Positions 1-13,779 of a stretch of 64,000 nucleotides of DNA are shown here, piece by piece. This DNA comes from Microvelia longipes. Its lineage: Eukaryota; Arthropoda; Insecta; Hemiptera; Veliidae. Positions within the stretch are counted from its first letter, which is position 1, and each line of letters opens with the position of its first letter. The notes beneath the pieces were generated by a model. That model ran no database searches and was not told where the DNA came from. It worked only from the letters and a program-made list of their open reading frames with translations. The stretch is from the NCBI GenBank assembly GCA_018340805.1, contig JACMZG010001911.1, positions 32,337,723 through 32,401,722 of the forward strand, read 5' to 3'. The position numbers and the translations under genes are program-made.

Positions 1-1780
1 GGACGGATAAATGTTGGGGGGGGGCTATATTTGTCTATTTACTAAGGAGAGCTTCTTCTAATTGTCTATTTACTTTCTCTAACAATCACAATTTTAAGAG
101 TTTTATCCTAAAAATAGAGTCATCGATAGTATAGTTATTAGTAGATAGTATTAGTCCATCGATAGTTTCGACATATAGTAAAATTGAACAATTCAAATTG
201 TATTTATTATTAAAATTGTAATCCTAACTAGTTACTGGTAAAAACTTTATTTTGTTGATATATAGTAAGAACCTTTTTTAACAACACGTCAAGCGTGTTA
301 CTTTTTTTTCTAACGGGATAGGAGAGAAAGATTTGTTATGTCTCGTTATATTTCTATAGAAAAGAAATTTTATCCTGAGACATCTGTGAATACTTTGACA
401 ACTAGAAAACTTTAGTGTTTCTTCTCAACAATATGACATTAACAACATAACCACCAACAAACTCGACAATTCGGTTATTCCATTTTTCCTTCAAAACATT
501 ATCGACGAAAATTTTTGGAGTAAACTTGCTTAAAATACGTTATTTCTACAGCTGGATAAATAGTTTTATCTTGATTTTGTTAAATTTGTCGCCTTAAACA
601 TTTTTGATGAAATTTGACAAGAAAGTAAAATAAGTCTTGTAAACCTTCAAAATGATCCTTTCTTGTTTTTACTTTTACTCGCGTATAATCGAAAGTATAT
701 AGAGAAGTATTGAATTTAGTCTAGAAATTCAAACCGTTTTAGATATTATAAAGACGTTCTAAGTAATATTGATAATAAATTTATTTGTGTGCCTGAGTAT
801 GAATTCTTGGATCTCGTTAACCCATTAGGCTAAATTATTAAAATTCGCCTTTATAATTGTGGTGTAACTGAAGTTATACGACATTAAGGTTTTAGCCACC
901 ATGCCATTCTGAAGACGAGAAAAGCGAGCCCAAAGTTGCTAGAAAAGTATTGAGGCACTCTGTACTCAATAAGTCCTATTGATCCGTAGTTAAAAATTTA
1001 TCATTCAGTTTAAATTTTGCTTATAATTATTTAAATTAACATATTGTGTTCCTTCCATACTTCTGCGGTAGTTTAAAATAAGTATTGTGAACCGAAAATA
1101 AGTTTTAACCTAATTTGTCAGTTTTAGAAGTTTGAAGATCTCGTAGTAAACTTAAACTTCGGCCTTTTATTGTGAACCTTCAAATTTTATAATCGAGTGA
1201 AGCAAAACCAATTTAATACCATCTAAGGCATTATATTGTAAGACCTGTTTTGTACTTTGTGTTCTGAACATCCCAATATTAGAATAAGAACATTTCCAAC
1301 ATTTTATAAATTACAAAATTTAAAATCATAAATAGTGCGTAACAGGTTAGGAATTCGTTCATGTTAGAAAATATTTCCATTACTGGTCCTAAATGATAAA
1401 AGCATGTTAAAAAGACTCAAGGTTGTTTAGTAATCATAGTTATAAAACTTCCACGTGACCATAAAGTTTCTTTGTATTGATTTTATAGCTATGTCTCTCT
1501 TTGATCAAATTTTCCGGTTATATTCATTTAATCATTCCTTTGAGAAATTCTTGGGAAGGCATCCGATGTTGCATACAATACTTTACACAAATTTATATCA
1601 ATTGATAAATATAACTGATCGACGCAAAATATTATTTATCATTGACAAATACTTTCATGGCTTAAATTTAGTTTTTATATATAATTTTTTTTAATATATA
1701 CGTTTTTTTATATAAAAGCCTTTATTATATTTAAGTAATAATCACACAACAGTAAAAAAATAAGGTATCAAAACAAGGCT
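1..1780. other. No gene seen (1-1780)
   Basis: AT-rich DNA with short chance frames only; a G-run at 14-25. No motif, splice-consistent exon or repeat was recognised. Confidence 0.6.
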
Positions 1781-1784
1781 ACCT

Positions 1785-1820
1785 CTCTGTAGCGTAAAGC
1801 TTGCGCTTTGCGCTGCAGAG
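1785..1820. repeat. Hairpin with 16-bp stem
   Basis: CTCTGTAGCGTAAAGC pairs with GCTTTGCGCTGCAGAG around a TTGC loop; the two non-matching positions are G-T wobble pairs in RNA. Confidence 0.85.
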
Positions 1821-2045
1821 GGGGAGTGGGTCGTATTATACGTGTGGGTCGTCAATGACTCAGACCCGTAGTCCGAAGATTTTAACTCGACATTGATGGC
1901 ATTATTGTAAAAAGTAAAGATAGCTCCTGTATTATTAAAAAAATCATTGTTCCAACCATTGTTATTGCTATTATTTATAATAGTAACAGAGTATCCAATA
2001 GACGATTCAGTTTTTAGAACAATGCTTTATTTCCCACAACAACAG

Positions 2046-2425
2046 ATCCTAAATTTTTAGGCTTGCATCTAATGGCTACACTTACTTGGTCAAATCACAT
2101 TAATTACATGAGAAAATTAAAAAAAAATATATAAATGTTTCTACTCGTATCTAAATTACTTTCTATATAAATGACTTCACGTCACTATTATAAAGCAACC
2201 ATTCGGTCGGTGATAGATTTTAAAGCTATTTTCTATGTAAAGCAAGTAACAAACTTCTTAAGCCTCTGCCAAAAATTCAAAATACTGGCTTACGTATTTG
2301 TCTAGGAGCTCTACCTTCGTATCCACCACTCTCTGTACTGCGAATCGTATGAAGCTCCTTTTTTTATTTGCCTTCAAACTTCATGCGACAAAATTCGTAT
2401 TAAACATTCAATTCTAACAGTATTA
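2046..2425 (+). pseudogene. Non-LTR retrotransposon reverse transcriptase relic
   Basis: Decayed C-terminal reverse-transcriptase segment with several frame breaks and stops. One frame gives KFLGLHLMATLTWSNHINYM, resembling the FLGLxLDxxLTWxxHI motif of LINEs. A later frame gives KIQNTGLRICLGALPSYPP, resembling the IQNxALRxxLGAxxSxP motif. No catalytic YADD portion is present. Confidence 0.72.
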
Positions 2426-2429
2426 AACA

Positions 2430-3390
2430 TATAATTCTACAGTAAGTCAAAAATATTAAAATTAACTTCTGCTGTCCTTTTTTCTCCCTTTTGAGGGTAG
2501 AAAAAATCCCCTCCTTTAGTCCATAGTTTTACTAAAAAAGTTACGTTTCGCAACGATATTCATTTTTACCACCAATCTTTTAACCAATAATTGGTTTTAC
2601 TTGATATTTTCTATTTGCAATTTTAAACACAGGTATTTTTATTATTTATTTAAAGTAATAAAAGTAAAAATAAGAATGCCGTGGCTGTATAGTCCAAGAA
2701 TGCCAATGCCCACAAAATTAAACGGTACACAGAGTAGTGAAAACGTCATGAATAATAGCAATGGCACACCCTGACTCATTATGGTCAAGACCTTGGCTCA
2801 GGTAGAAATTTATCCTTATAAGCCCTGTCCTATTCCCTTCCTTATCGTCCAGCTTGTCGAGACGAGAAGTGATTCACTGATACAACTTTTTTTGACACGT
2901 CTGCTGATGTTAGCGTTAATTTTGATCAGGAAACGCATAAGCCGAAGCCGGTTCAGGGATATTCATATTTAACAGCAATTATCGATGGTAGCTGATTCTT
3001 CAATTGCTTCTTCAACAAGGGTTCACGATAAATGCATCTTTCCTTCACATTAACAACTCAAGCAGTACCGTTCATTAAAGGATATTAACGACACTGATAC
3101 CAGGTCAAGTTCGCAAAGGAATTGTATTTATCTACAAAAGAGGTAACGTTTTTTAATAAGATGAGCACGTTTTATTAAGCCCTTTATAGCACTAAAAGAG
3201 TCTTTAATTAAGTTCTACACAAACCCCTCAAATTTGTATTTACAATTTGTTTCTCTTTTTTTACGGGGTTTGAAATGAAAATTGTATCTCTTATGTTTTT
3301 TCTGACTGACCTTTAACCATTTTTTCATTTCCAATTATCTTTTATGTATTTAAAAGAATAAAATATATAAATTGAGTAATATTTTTTTTG
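2430..3390. other. No gene seen (2430-3390)
   Basis: One 63-codon frame at 2781-2972 with less AT-rich codons but no recognisable motif; possibly a decayed element. Otherwise nothing supportable. Confidence 0.5.
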
Positions 3391-3725
3391 AAACCATTTT
3401 TACTTTTCCCCATTTCTACCGTTGGTATTTAGGAAAAGTAATGTGTTAGCTCAATAATTTCACAACCCAGATTTTAACTGAATTATCCGTATCACATACT
3501 TTAAGACCTTCTGAGTGTTTTACCATTCTGTGTGTGTATTGTCTAAGTTAAAACTTAGTACGAAAATCAAATAATATTTCTATGACGTCACTAACTTATT
3601 TATAACACAAAATTTTCAAAATTGATAGAATATGGGCAATGTATGGATTGATTTAAAATTTAGCATGCCAGTATTCCTTTTTAGGGCCAACAAGTATGAC
3701 AAGTCTCATCTCATTATAAGCATGA
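3391..3725 (+). repeat. Dispersed repeat family D, copy 1
   Basis: It starts TACTTTTCCCCATTTCTACC, with TATTTAGGAAAAGTAATGTG, then AAGACCTTCTGAGTG, TGTGTGTGTATTGTCT and a CTATGACGTCACTAAC block. Family D shares this order wherever it occurs: TTTTCC head, GGAAAAGTA, ATCCGTTTCAGGTG, TGTCTGTCTG, AGCTCCTAATGTATTTATGC and AAATCAGACTACCG. Confidence 0.75.
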
Positions 3726-4748
<1,023 letters not shown>

Positions 4749-5019
4749 CTGTGTGTGTGTCTAAAATCAACACACACATTGAATTTTATGAAATTGATTG
4801 AAATTTTATGCAAGTGTTATACTAAATGTGATAAACATATGTGAGAAAGTAAAAATGTATAATCAGCATTAGTTTTACATTTTGCACCAATTTTATAAAT
4901 TTACATATATAACATAAAGTATGTATTTAATAATACATAAATAACACCATGTCATTTTTATGACATAAATAACAGTACCATATACCATAAATATCATTAA
5001 CATATAACAAAACCATATT

Positions 5020-5910
5020 TTTACTTTTCCTCATTTATATCATAGTTATATAGGAAAAGTAATACGATCCCAAAAAATCCAAAACCGGGATGACACCGGA
5101 ATTAAGTCTTTTTATGACCTTTAAATCTTTTAAATTCTCTATTTTTTCTTAAAATTGTCTGTCTGTATGTATATGTGTTCTGTTATCACTGTAGTGCCCA
5201 GTGTATTGATGCTATAAGTTGAAACTTTGTTTAAAAATCATACAATACGTGTAGTTGAGCTATTTGAAAAAAATATGACGTCATTAACCCACAACAATGA
5301 CTCAGCGAAAATTCCGTAAAATCATAAAAATATTGCGATTAATTTGAGATTTTGTACCTATGTGCCACGTTTCATCCCAAGATCAGTATGAGTTGAATTT
5401 TTAATAAATGACGTATAGATTTGTTAAAAAATTTGGAAATAATCTTATTGAGTTTAAATTTGGCACAAGTGTGTACCTTTACGTAGTAAATAAGTACACT
5501 AAGTTTTGTTTCAATACGACAAGCAATATCCATGATTTTAGTTGTATCATAAAGTCTAAGCGGCATCGAGCGTGGTCAGTGCCTGGATAGGTGACCACTG
5601 GGAATAAAACGAATGTTTTTACTATCTGAGGACAATCGAAGCTAGACCGAAGTGGTGTTTCAGTATAAATTTAACTATTTAAATATTCTGAGACAAGCGA
5701 AGCTAGACCGAAGAGGTTTCAGTATAAATTTAACGATTTAAATATTCTGAGGACAAGCGAAGCTAGACCGAAGAGGTGTTGCAGAATAAATTTATCGACT
5801 TAAATATTCTGAGGACAAGCGAAGCGAGTTTAAAGTAGGGTGGATGAGCGTTGCGAATCCGATGTAATGAAGAAAAGGTCCAAGGTATTCCGTACCTGAT
5901 TTTTTAATAA
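5020..5910 (+). repeat. Dispersed repeat family D, copy 2, with a 60-bp minisatellite tail
   Basis: TTACTTTTCCTCATTTATAT, ATAGGAAAAGTAATACGATC and AAAACCGGGATGACACCGGA mark the head. The 3' part (about 5630-5850) is 3-4 tandem units of about 60 bp with GGACAAGCGAAGCTAGACCG (5634, 5692, 5753, 5812) and ends TTCCGTACCTGATTTTTTAA, as in the copy at 33700. Confidence 0.8.
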
Positions 5911-6784
5911 TACATTTTAAAAATCGGTTATAATTTTATCCGTGGCAGTATGCCACCTATATAATTTAATAATATTACTAACTGATATAGGACAACAACC
6001 ATGTGGCCGCGAAGCTGCCTCCAGCGCTGACGACACAAAGTTTCTTTTTTTAAAGAGTGATAATTATAATTAACTTTAATACAATGGAAGTACAAGTTAT
6101 CTTATTTTACCGAGGTACAAATAATTCTCTATTATGGCTGGAGTTACGCAATTGTTCAAACATTTTTAAAATTCTGTTTTATAGAAAATAAAACGTTTAT
6201 CTCTAAAAAGAAGAACCAGATTAGTGGAAAATGTTCGTCTTGAGAAAGATTTTCTAAACAAGCTTAAAATAAATCATCACGTTTATCCTGTGGGAGGTAT
6301 ATCCTGCCAAACTAAGAAATTTAATTTTCTTTAAAACATGTTAAGGAAATATTTAGTAAACCTTTGGTAATTTTAGCCCTCAGCTTGTTTAATGTATGAG
6401 AAAGAGGTTTTCTTAAAATAATCTTAATCCCTCTAAGTGTGACATTTCTTTTAAGTTAGAATCATCTTAACATGTTGAAAGAATTGAGACCTCTAAAGAG
6501 AACCATACAAAGGCAGTGTACGTAAATAAATAAATTAGGATGCGTATAATACTAACAGAATAATAGATAAGTTAGTTTTAAGCAGTATTTAGCTTTCAAC
6601 ATCTAAGAGAGCATAAAGTCGCTAAAAATTACATTAATCGTGTTAATAACCAATTTGACCAAGAATTAAAGATGAAAGTAATACTCAATACCTAAAGGTA
6701 ACATTGCTAAATTTGCCAGCAACTTTTTGCTATTTTTTTTATATTTAATGCATACTAAAATATTTTTGCATATACTTCTTACTT
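5911..6784. other. No gene seen (5911-6784)
   Basis: Contains CGTGGCAGTATGCCAC (small hairpin, 5940-5955) and CATGTGGCCGCGAAGCTGCC near 6000, both related to the GC-rich patch around 53890-54000; the rest is anonymous. Confidence 0.55.
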
Positions 6785-7372
6785 GTATATCATTTTCATT
6801 TTTATTTTTCTTCCCGTACTACCGTAATTATGTGGGAAAACAATTGTGTTTACAATCTCATAATCAGAAACCAAGTACTTGACGTTTAAATGGTTTTATC
6901 AGGCTGTCTCTGACACACGCATGGCTCATAACTGAAACATAGCACTTAAATTAAGCTTCGGGTTTATTTCTGCTGTTCGAAAGAAAATATTTTCTAGACT
7001 ACGGTAAACTATATTGCTGAGTTATAAAAAATAACGCGGCCCAAAACATCTTTATGACTTCGCGGCCACATTGCTATTGATTCATATTGTTTGTTGTTTA
7101 CTTATTGTTTATTGCCATTATACATAGCATTTTGCCATTTATCTAGCGAATTTTCATCGACTTGCTATGACCCTTATGGGACCATATACACGTATACTTA
7201 TATACTACTATACTATATAAAGTTGAGAAATTATCTTACACCCACTGTATAGTAAAGAAACCTTTTTACTCATTTGTGATGTTATAATTAAGATATTTGC
7301 CAATAACGTCACTTAAAATGGTTCAATTGAGCTGAAACCGGTTCTAATAGTTTTAGAATGCCAAGGACCATA

Positions 7373-7433
<61 letters not shown>

Positions 7434-7500
7434 GTAAGATTGAGCGTAGCAAATCGCATAAGGCGATGAAAAGTTCCGAGGCACCCCTTATCCTATTTTT
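6785..7500 (+). repeat. Dispersed repeat family D, copy 3 (diverged), including a TA run
   Basis: The TTTTCTTCCCGTACTACCGT head and GTGGGAAAACAATTGTGTTT are diverged versions of family D. The end TGAGCGTAGCAAATCGCATA, AAAAGTTCCGAGGCACCCCT follows the TA run at 7375-7429. Confidence 0.55.
7375..7429 (+). repeat. TA microsatellite
   Basis: About 27 TA units inside a diverged family D copy. Confidence 0.97.
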
Positions 7501-7502
7501 TT

Positions 7503-7550
7503 ATCGTAAAAATAACAATGTTGAATACTACGTATTGTTATTTTTACGAT
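7503..7550. repeat. Hairpin with perfect 17-bp stem
   Basis: ATCGTAAAAATAACAAT at 7503-7519 and its exact reverse complement at 7534-7550. Confidence 0.88.
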
Positions 7551-7734
7551 GTAAGCATTATTAATTAATGCAAATTCTGCATATATGAATAAAATTTAGT
7601 CGTTAAAATTTATGAATATTTATGTTATTATGGGTTACATTTAAATTACATTAACCTTTGAATATAACAACAATAATAAATTTAAAATTCGTAAAAAATA
7701 TATTGATTTTTTTAAATGTCTGCTTTTTGTTTAT

Positions 7735-8060
7735 TTATTATACTTTTCTATTCCTAAAACCGTGGGTATAAGATAAGCAATGTGTTACTTCTAAATTCTG
7801 AAACCGATATTTTAGTTAAATTATTTGTTTAATTTGTGATATTACAGCTCCCATATCTGTTTATTCAAGACGGTTGAAACTTGAGCGAATTAAACTTTAG
7901 ATTTAGTTCGAAAAAAGTATAGCGTAAAGAAATTTTCATATTTAACTCTGCAAAAATGTCAAAAATTCATAACACGTGGAATCATGATAAAATATGGGTT
8001 TCATGTATTACTTTGTAACGCCATGCGCTTAACTTCGTACATGGGTTCACCATATATAGT
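7735..8060 (+). repeat. Dispersed repeat family D, copy 4 (diverged)
   Basis: ATACTTTTCTATTCCTAAAA, GGGTATAAGATAAGCAATGT and CAAGACGGTTGAAACTTGAG follow the family order; it ends shortly before the hairpin at 8154. Confidence 0.5.
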
Positions 8061-8153
8061 TCTAGACTTTTTGAAGTTTTTTGATTTTTCGTATTTTCTC
8101 TGAGTCAATATTGCATCTTAATGCAACCCATATTTCATAAACAATAGGCCATT

Positions 8154-8299
8154 AATAAGGTCTATTTTAGTATCAAGTTATCATTGAAAAGTTATCGTGT
8201 CCAAAAATCTCCTACGAACATATATATATATATGTTCGTAGGAGATTTTTGAACACGATAACTTTTCAATGATAACTTGGTACTAAAATAGACCTTATT
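8154..8299. repeat. 146-bp near-perfect inverted repeat (hairpin)
   Basis: Arms 8154-8226 and 8227-8299 are reverse complements with only two mismatches over 73 bases and essentially no loop; the centre is TATATATATA. It directly precedes the TA run at 8305. Confidence 0.92.
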
Positions 8300-8302
8300 A
8301 AG

Positions 8303-8304
<2 letters not shown>

Positions 8305-8387
<83 letters not shown>
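8305..8387 (+). repeat. TA microsatellite
   Basis: About 41 TA units directly after the 146-bp hairpin. Confidence 0.97.
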
Positions 8388-8391
<4 letters not shown>

Positions 8392-8560
8392 CCATTATTG
8401 AGTCATCTTTTCGAAAAAATCCACCTCTTCTGTCCCTACTCTCGATGAACCTAATTTTCAATAGCTCATTTTTTTTGGAAATTCGCTAAAAATCAATCAA
8501 TTTTAACCGATTGTATTCCTTCTATATACATAGATAGATATCCTTCATTTCTAATATATA

Positions 8561-9232
8561 CAGAGTGATACATTTCTAATACATTACCCTGATTACTCAG
8601 CTCCATACGGAGCTATAGCGATAAAACTGCTACCTACCCCCTCTAAGTCAACCTCTGGGAGTTAGTTTAATAACATTAATTATTTTTTCCGTAATCGTCT
8701 GGCATGCATGGTCACATTTGATTACCAAAATGTGTTTTTCTACGGTAACTTTAAAAATTGGAGCATACCATTATATGGATCATTTCTGAAACTGTGTCAT
8801 ATCCTGGACAATTTGACACCAATATCGCTGAATTCAGGTTATTTTTTCCAGACCTTTATTTTTCCCTAACAATGTAATAGAAGTGATGTATTCTAGTGTA
8901 CCAGTAAGTTTATTTTAATAGTACTTATGAATGCCATACGATAGTTCGGGGGAAATGATCGGAATTTAATTATATTAGTATCAAATTGTTCCATATGACA
9001 CAGTTTGTGAAATAATTAATATAATGGTAGTGTTACATTTAATTTTTTATAGTTTTGTGGAAAAACACATTATGGTAATCAGATTACCATTTATGCCAGA
9101 CGATTAAAAATCAAATAATTGGGTATTTGATCTTCCAGTGGTCAACTTAGTGGCAGTACATACCAATTTTATCCTATAGCTCCACAAGAAGCTGATTCAA
9201 TCAGGGTGATGTATTTTAAATGCACCACCCTA
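8561..9232. mobile_element. MITE-like element with degenerate ~240-bp inverted repeats
   Basis: The left end TATATACAGAGTGATACATT and the right end (reverse complement TATATAGGGTGGTGCATTT) match, and the arms continue with ACCCTGATT, CAGCT...GGAGCTATAG, TCAACCTCTGGGAG-type blocks and CGTCTGGCAT. TA-rich edges fit a TA target. There is no coding capacity. Confidence 0.75.
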
Positions 9233-10349
9233 TATATATGTATTCTTCATCAATGAGCCTCCTCTCTCTTGAAATAAACCTTGTATGGAACTAGCTTATC
9301 TTTTTGGAAAACTAGCTAAAGCTAAACTGACCAATGTAAATGCTTGTTTTATTTCGTATACAATCTCCCTTTTACAAAGTATGTTTATAGTTCAAAAAAT
9401 TATAGTTTATACTTCGAAAAATGTGAAATATGATTACTTAGATGTTAGAGTCAATTTGTCGTATTGCACTTTTAGACTCTGAAGATGTTTAAAATAAGGA
9501 CAAGGTATAAAGAAAATAATTTAAAGTTTGATTCGAAATGTTGAAAAGTCTATTTTTAGATAAATAAAAAAGTCTTCCTCTGAAAAAATAGAATGAAAAA
9601 AATCTTAAGATTTTCAAATATTCATTTAAAATGAATTCACTACAAAAAGGCAAACAACAAAGAAATGAAAATTGAGTCGAGCCTTTATTTTCGTCCATAC
9701 GATTTTCTTAAAAAATGTTCGTCTCTTTTTCCCTAAAGTTTGTTCTTTTATATTTATACAATCTGAAAAAAAAATGTTAATAATTAATTTGAATAAGACA
9801 TTAAGAGATGGTTACTATTATATGCTATTAAAATACATGCTGTAGCTATATAAGGTATATAATAATCGATTTATTTATGAATTTATAATTATTTCAGAAT
9901 ACGGAATTTCTAATGGAAATCAATTTTTTTAAGTTACAAAAAAATATGTGTTAGTTAAGGTAAGGATCTTAAATTAATCTTAATGAATCTCCTTGCTACG
10001 AAAATACTGAGGTCCTACTAAAAAAACCAACTAAAAATAATACGTGTTTTCTATCATTGGAGTTAGAGCTAATTATATCCATTTACTTTTAATTTGTTAA
10101 GAAGACCGAACACTTTCCTGGGGGCGGCACCACGGCTCAAAATCCGTGTCAGGTCAAAAGAAGTTGTTGGGAGCAATAAAAAAATGTTATAACTTTTTTT
10201 TGGGGGGGGGGGCAGCATTTCCCAAATTTATTAGGGGGTTTGACCCAAAAACAATTAGAATATAATACAACAAAACGTATGAAAATAAGAATATAACAAT
10301 AATTAAATTACGTCAACATCTGGAGATGTTGACTAGAAAAGTAAAATGC

Positions 10350-10505
10350 TAGTTTCCCCCTCGTAATTACCTCCCTCGGCTTTGCCTTGGGAGGAAAACA
10401 CATAAACCTCGGCTTTGCCTTCGGAGTTAAACACATAAAACCCTCGGCTTCGCCTCAGGATTTAAATGCTTTAGTTCCTCAGTTTTCGCCTTAGGAACTA
10501 ATTAT
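10350..10505 (+). repeat. Four imperfect repeats, each a small hairpin (CTCGGCTTTGCC type)
   Basis: CCTCCCTCGGCTTTGCCTTG (then GGAGG), CTCGGCTTTGCCTTCGGAG, CCTCGGCTTCGCCTCAGG and CCTCAGTTTTCGCCTTAGG are spaced by ACACATAAA-like stretches. Each can fold on itself through CTCNG..CNGAG. Confidence 0.75.
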
Positions 10506-10668
10506 AATTGCTCAGAGAAGTAATGCATTATTTTCTCCGTTGGTGCATAAATATCTATTATCATTTATATTTTTCTCCGTATCGGCTTAGCAAGTCAAGC
10601 TGAAAAATTAAACCATGTTCTATTGGTGATTTTGTTTTCTTGCTTAATATTCAAATAATAAACATGTG

Positions 10669-10691
10669 AAAGTAAGTAAGTAAGTAAGTAA
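10669..10691 (+). repeat. (GTAA)n microsatellite
   Basis: Five or so GTAA units in a row, an isolated simple repeat. Confidence 0.9.
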
Positions 10692-12499
10692 TCCATTTAT
10701 TATGTTTATCATTACATTCATTATTGTAATATGGTATATTTTACAAACATAAATCAGCCTTTGCAGCTGTGGACACAAACGCGTGAAACACCACGAAATT
10801 CTTTTGCTGGTTGGTAGAGATAATGCGCTTTAAAACTGCTCCAATTAGCTTTATAATTAATATGAGAATAAGTGTCATTTGTCTACTTCTCAGCCTTAAT
10901 AATGTCAGTAAAGGACGATTTTATTGCTGTGGAGGTAAAACATTTACTTAAAATTCACGTAAAATTTTACTTTGCAGCCGCTACAAAAATGATAAGTAAT
11001 GTGAATAAAGTAAAATATATATTTTTTTAATTTCATTTTATTGACTTGGCCCCCAAAAAGTATATGAATCATGGCTGTGAAGCAATTTTATTTCTTAACA
11101 ATTTTATTGATTCGCTTCGCTCGTCAATAAACATTCTACTGTTTCTTGCTCAAGTTTACTGTACTCAATTTTATATTAACTATATCGTTTTCACATGCCA
11201 CCTCAAAAGAAAAAGAATACAATCTAGCCTTCTAATAAAAAACTATCATGAATTTCCTTAATAAAATACTTCTATATTATATTAAATTAAATATACATGA
11301 TATTAAGTCCCATACATACTAACTTAACTGGGACACAAATTCCTAGGACTTTTTTTTAGAAAAACTTTTAGTATTAGCGGTAATCCATAGATTTAATCTA
11401 AAGAATTTAAGTGATATTATAAAATGATCACAAAATAAATTTACTTTATTATAATATTAGCATTTTTCACATAATTTCCCAGAAGGCAAAACTAACCACA
11501 AGACCCAACCAACAAAAAACATACAAGGTTTCTTTAGAGCTTTGTGAAAGGTTTTCATATTCTCGTTAAGCCCTGTTTAGCTCTTTATAGAAGATAACTT
11601 AAAAGGCACAATGGCTCTTTAAAATATTAACATAAAATTAAAGACCACTCATAAAAGATTCAGTAATATTTTCTCCTGAATACTTGTATGAGATAATTTT
11701 AATAAAAATTTCTTTGTGATTTTTTCTTCTATGTATACTCTTTTATGTATATATGTATATTTTATGTATATACTGCGAAAAACATGTTATGTTCATAATT
11801 GCTCATAGTTATTATGTACCTGTAACTATCGAAATTTAGGTTACTGAAAGTTAAAGTATCTAAAATTATTTTAAATTACACAAAAGAAAATTGCATGCGT
11901 TTAAATAACAAAATATTCTCTTTGGTTTCGTAGAACAATAATTACTTAATACATATAATTAATTTAATTATTTATTTAAAACAATAGATAACACTTCAAT
12001 AGAACTTAAATATTTATGATACATTTTTGGTTTACCTTTTACTTATAGAACAGTTTAAATTTAATTGTTTACATTTATTGCTTGTCATGTTTCATATTGG
12101 TTATGATAAGAAGTATGTATAGTAGAGTAAATATGATGCAATTTTTTGAAATTTATTTAATACAATTTCATGGTAGGCAATGTAAAAATGCAAATTAAAA
12201 TTTCAGTACCTATTTACCAATTACCTAAGTATTAATAATGATTGTAACTATTGAATTTATTAGTGAGTACTTTAGAAATTTGCATTTATCTAATATTTTA
12301 ATATATTCGTGCCAGGTAATAACAATTTTGAGTAAGTTAATGATAATAATTCTCTATTAATAATATTAATTCCGTGTTGTGCAATGTTAGGTACTCGTAA
12401 AAGATCTCTAACCTAAAAAAGTTCCTGGGTTCGATACTCATGGGATGCTTAAACAAAATATATGTATATGTTTCTGTCTTATCATTTCGAAAGCTGAAA

Positions 12500-12986
12500 A
12501 ACTTAGTCTGACGAGCTGTTTCTTGTTAAAACAAAGATTAGTCTTTTGAGTCGTTTTTAGTTAAAACAAAGCTTAGTTTGACGAGTTGTTTATTTTTAAA
12601 GTAAAGCTTAGTCTGACGAGTTGTTTATTTTTAAAGTAAAGCTTAGTCTGACGAGTTGTTTCTTTTTAAAGTAAAACTTAGTCTGACGAGCTGTTTCTTT
12701 TTAAAGTAAAGCTTAGTCTGACGAGCTGTTTCTTTTTAAAGTAAAGCTTAGTCTGACGAGCTGTTTCTTGTTAAAACAAAGCTTAGTCTTACGAGTCGTT
12801 TTTAGTTAAAACAAAGCTTAGTTTGACGAGTTGTTTATTTTTAAAGTAAAGCTTAGTCTGACGAGTTGTTTATTTTTAAAGTAAAGCTTAGTCTGACGAG
12901 TTGTTTCTTTTTAAAGCAAAGCTTAGTCTGACAAGTTGTTTCTTTTTAAAACAAAGCTAAGTCTGACGAGTTGTTTTTAGTTAAAA
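12500..12986 (+). repeat. 35-bp tandem array (about 14 units)
   Basis: Unit AGCTTAGTCTGACGAGTTGT followed by TTATTTTTAAAGTAA; starts at 12606 and 12641 give a 35-bp period. Variants with TTAGTTAAAACAAAG recur at about 12540 and 12800, so a block of several units appears to have been duplicated. Confidence 0.92.
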
Positions 12987-12989
12987 ATA

Positions 12990-13779
12990 TTGAAACCTTT
13001 ATTAAACTCACGGCTCTTTTGTGGATTAGACAAAAAATGTCTGCTCTAAGACTCCTAAGTCTTAAACGAAAAATTCCTGCACTTCTGCCTAAGAGAGTAA
13101 GCAAAATAGGCCCAATGACGTAACCTTCTTTATAGGTAACCTTATCTCTCCCTAATTACTATCACAATCACTATCCATCTAGTTATTGGTTCCCAATCAC
13201 AATAAGACATAAGTTAGAGCCGTACTTCTTAAATTTTTAAGGCGGCTGGAATGTATATCGATAGTCTATATTAAACTTACCTAGACTTAAATCTTATTAA
13301 ACATTTTGGTTAGCGAAAATGTATTATATACATGGTTATTAAATCAACAATTTCTATTACTTTTAGGGAAAATGTAAAAAGATAAGGGGTTTTCTCCAGA
13401 GGCTTTATAAAAAATAATAGGGGAATGTTGCACTAAAAATTTACAGAACCAGAAAGTTACTCTTTTATCAACTTTTTTTTTATTAAAGCTAGTGATGTGT
13501 TACGTCAGGATATATCGCCAGATGAATAAGTCAAATAAAAATAATTGGAAAACGGGATCGCTAAATAATATTGATGGATAACTAAATAGAGTAAAAAGGG
13601 CACAAGAGAGAAGCTTGCTAATTTAATATAGCAAGTTTGCTATTGCTGGTCCTTAGATAGTAAATATACATCCATTTCATTCCCAGCGGTCACATATCCA
13701 GTCACAGACCTGCTAAACTTTTATAATCCTAAGAAATCATAGATATATTTGTTGTATTGAAACGAAATGCAGTCTCTTT
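12990..13779. other. No gene seen (12990-13779)
   Basis: Anonymous AT-rich sequence between the 35-bp array and family D copy 5. Confidence 0.55.

Larger units (their letters stand above)
9240..12490. other. No gene seen (9240-12490)
   Basis: Apart from the small hairpin repeats (10350) and the GTAA run, it holds a G-rich patch at 10199-10214 in a CACGGCTCAAAATCCGTG context that looks like an old DNA-transposon end, and a conspicuously AT-rich tract from 11280 to 12480. No exon was supportable. Confidence 0.55.
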
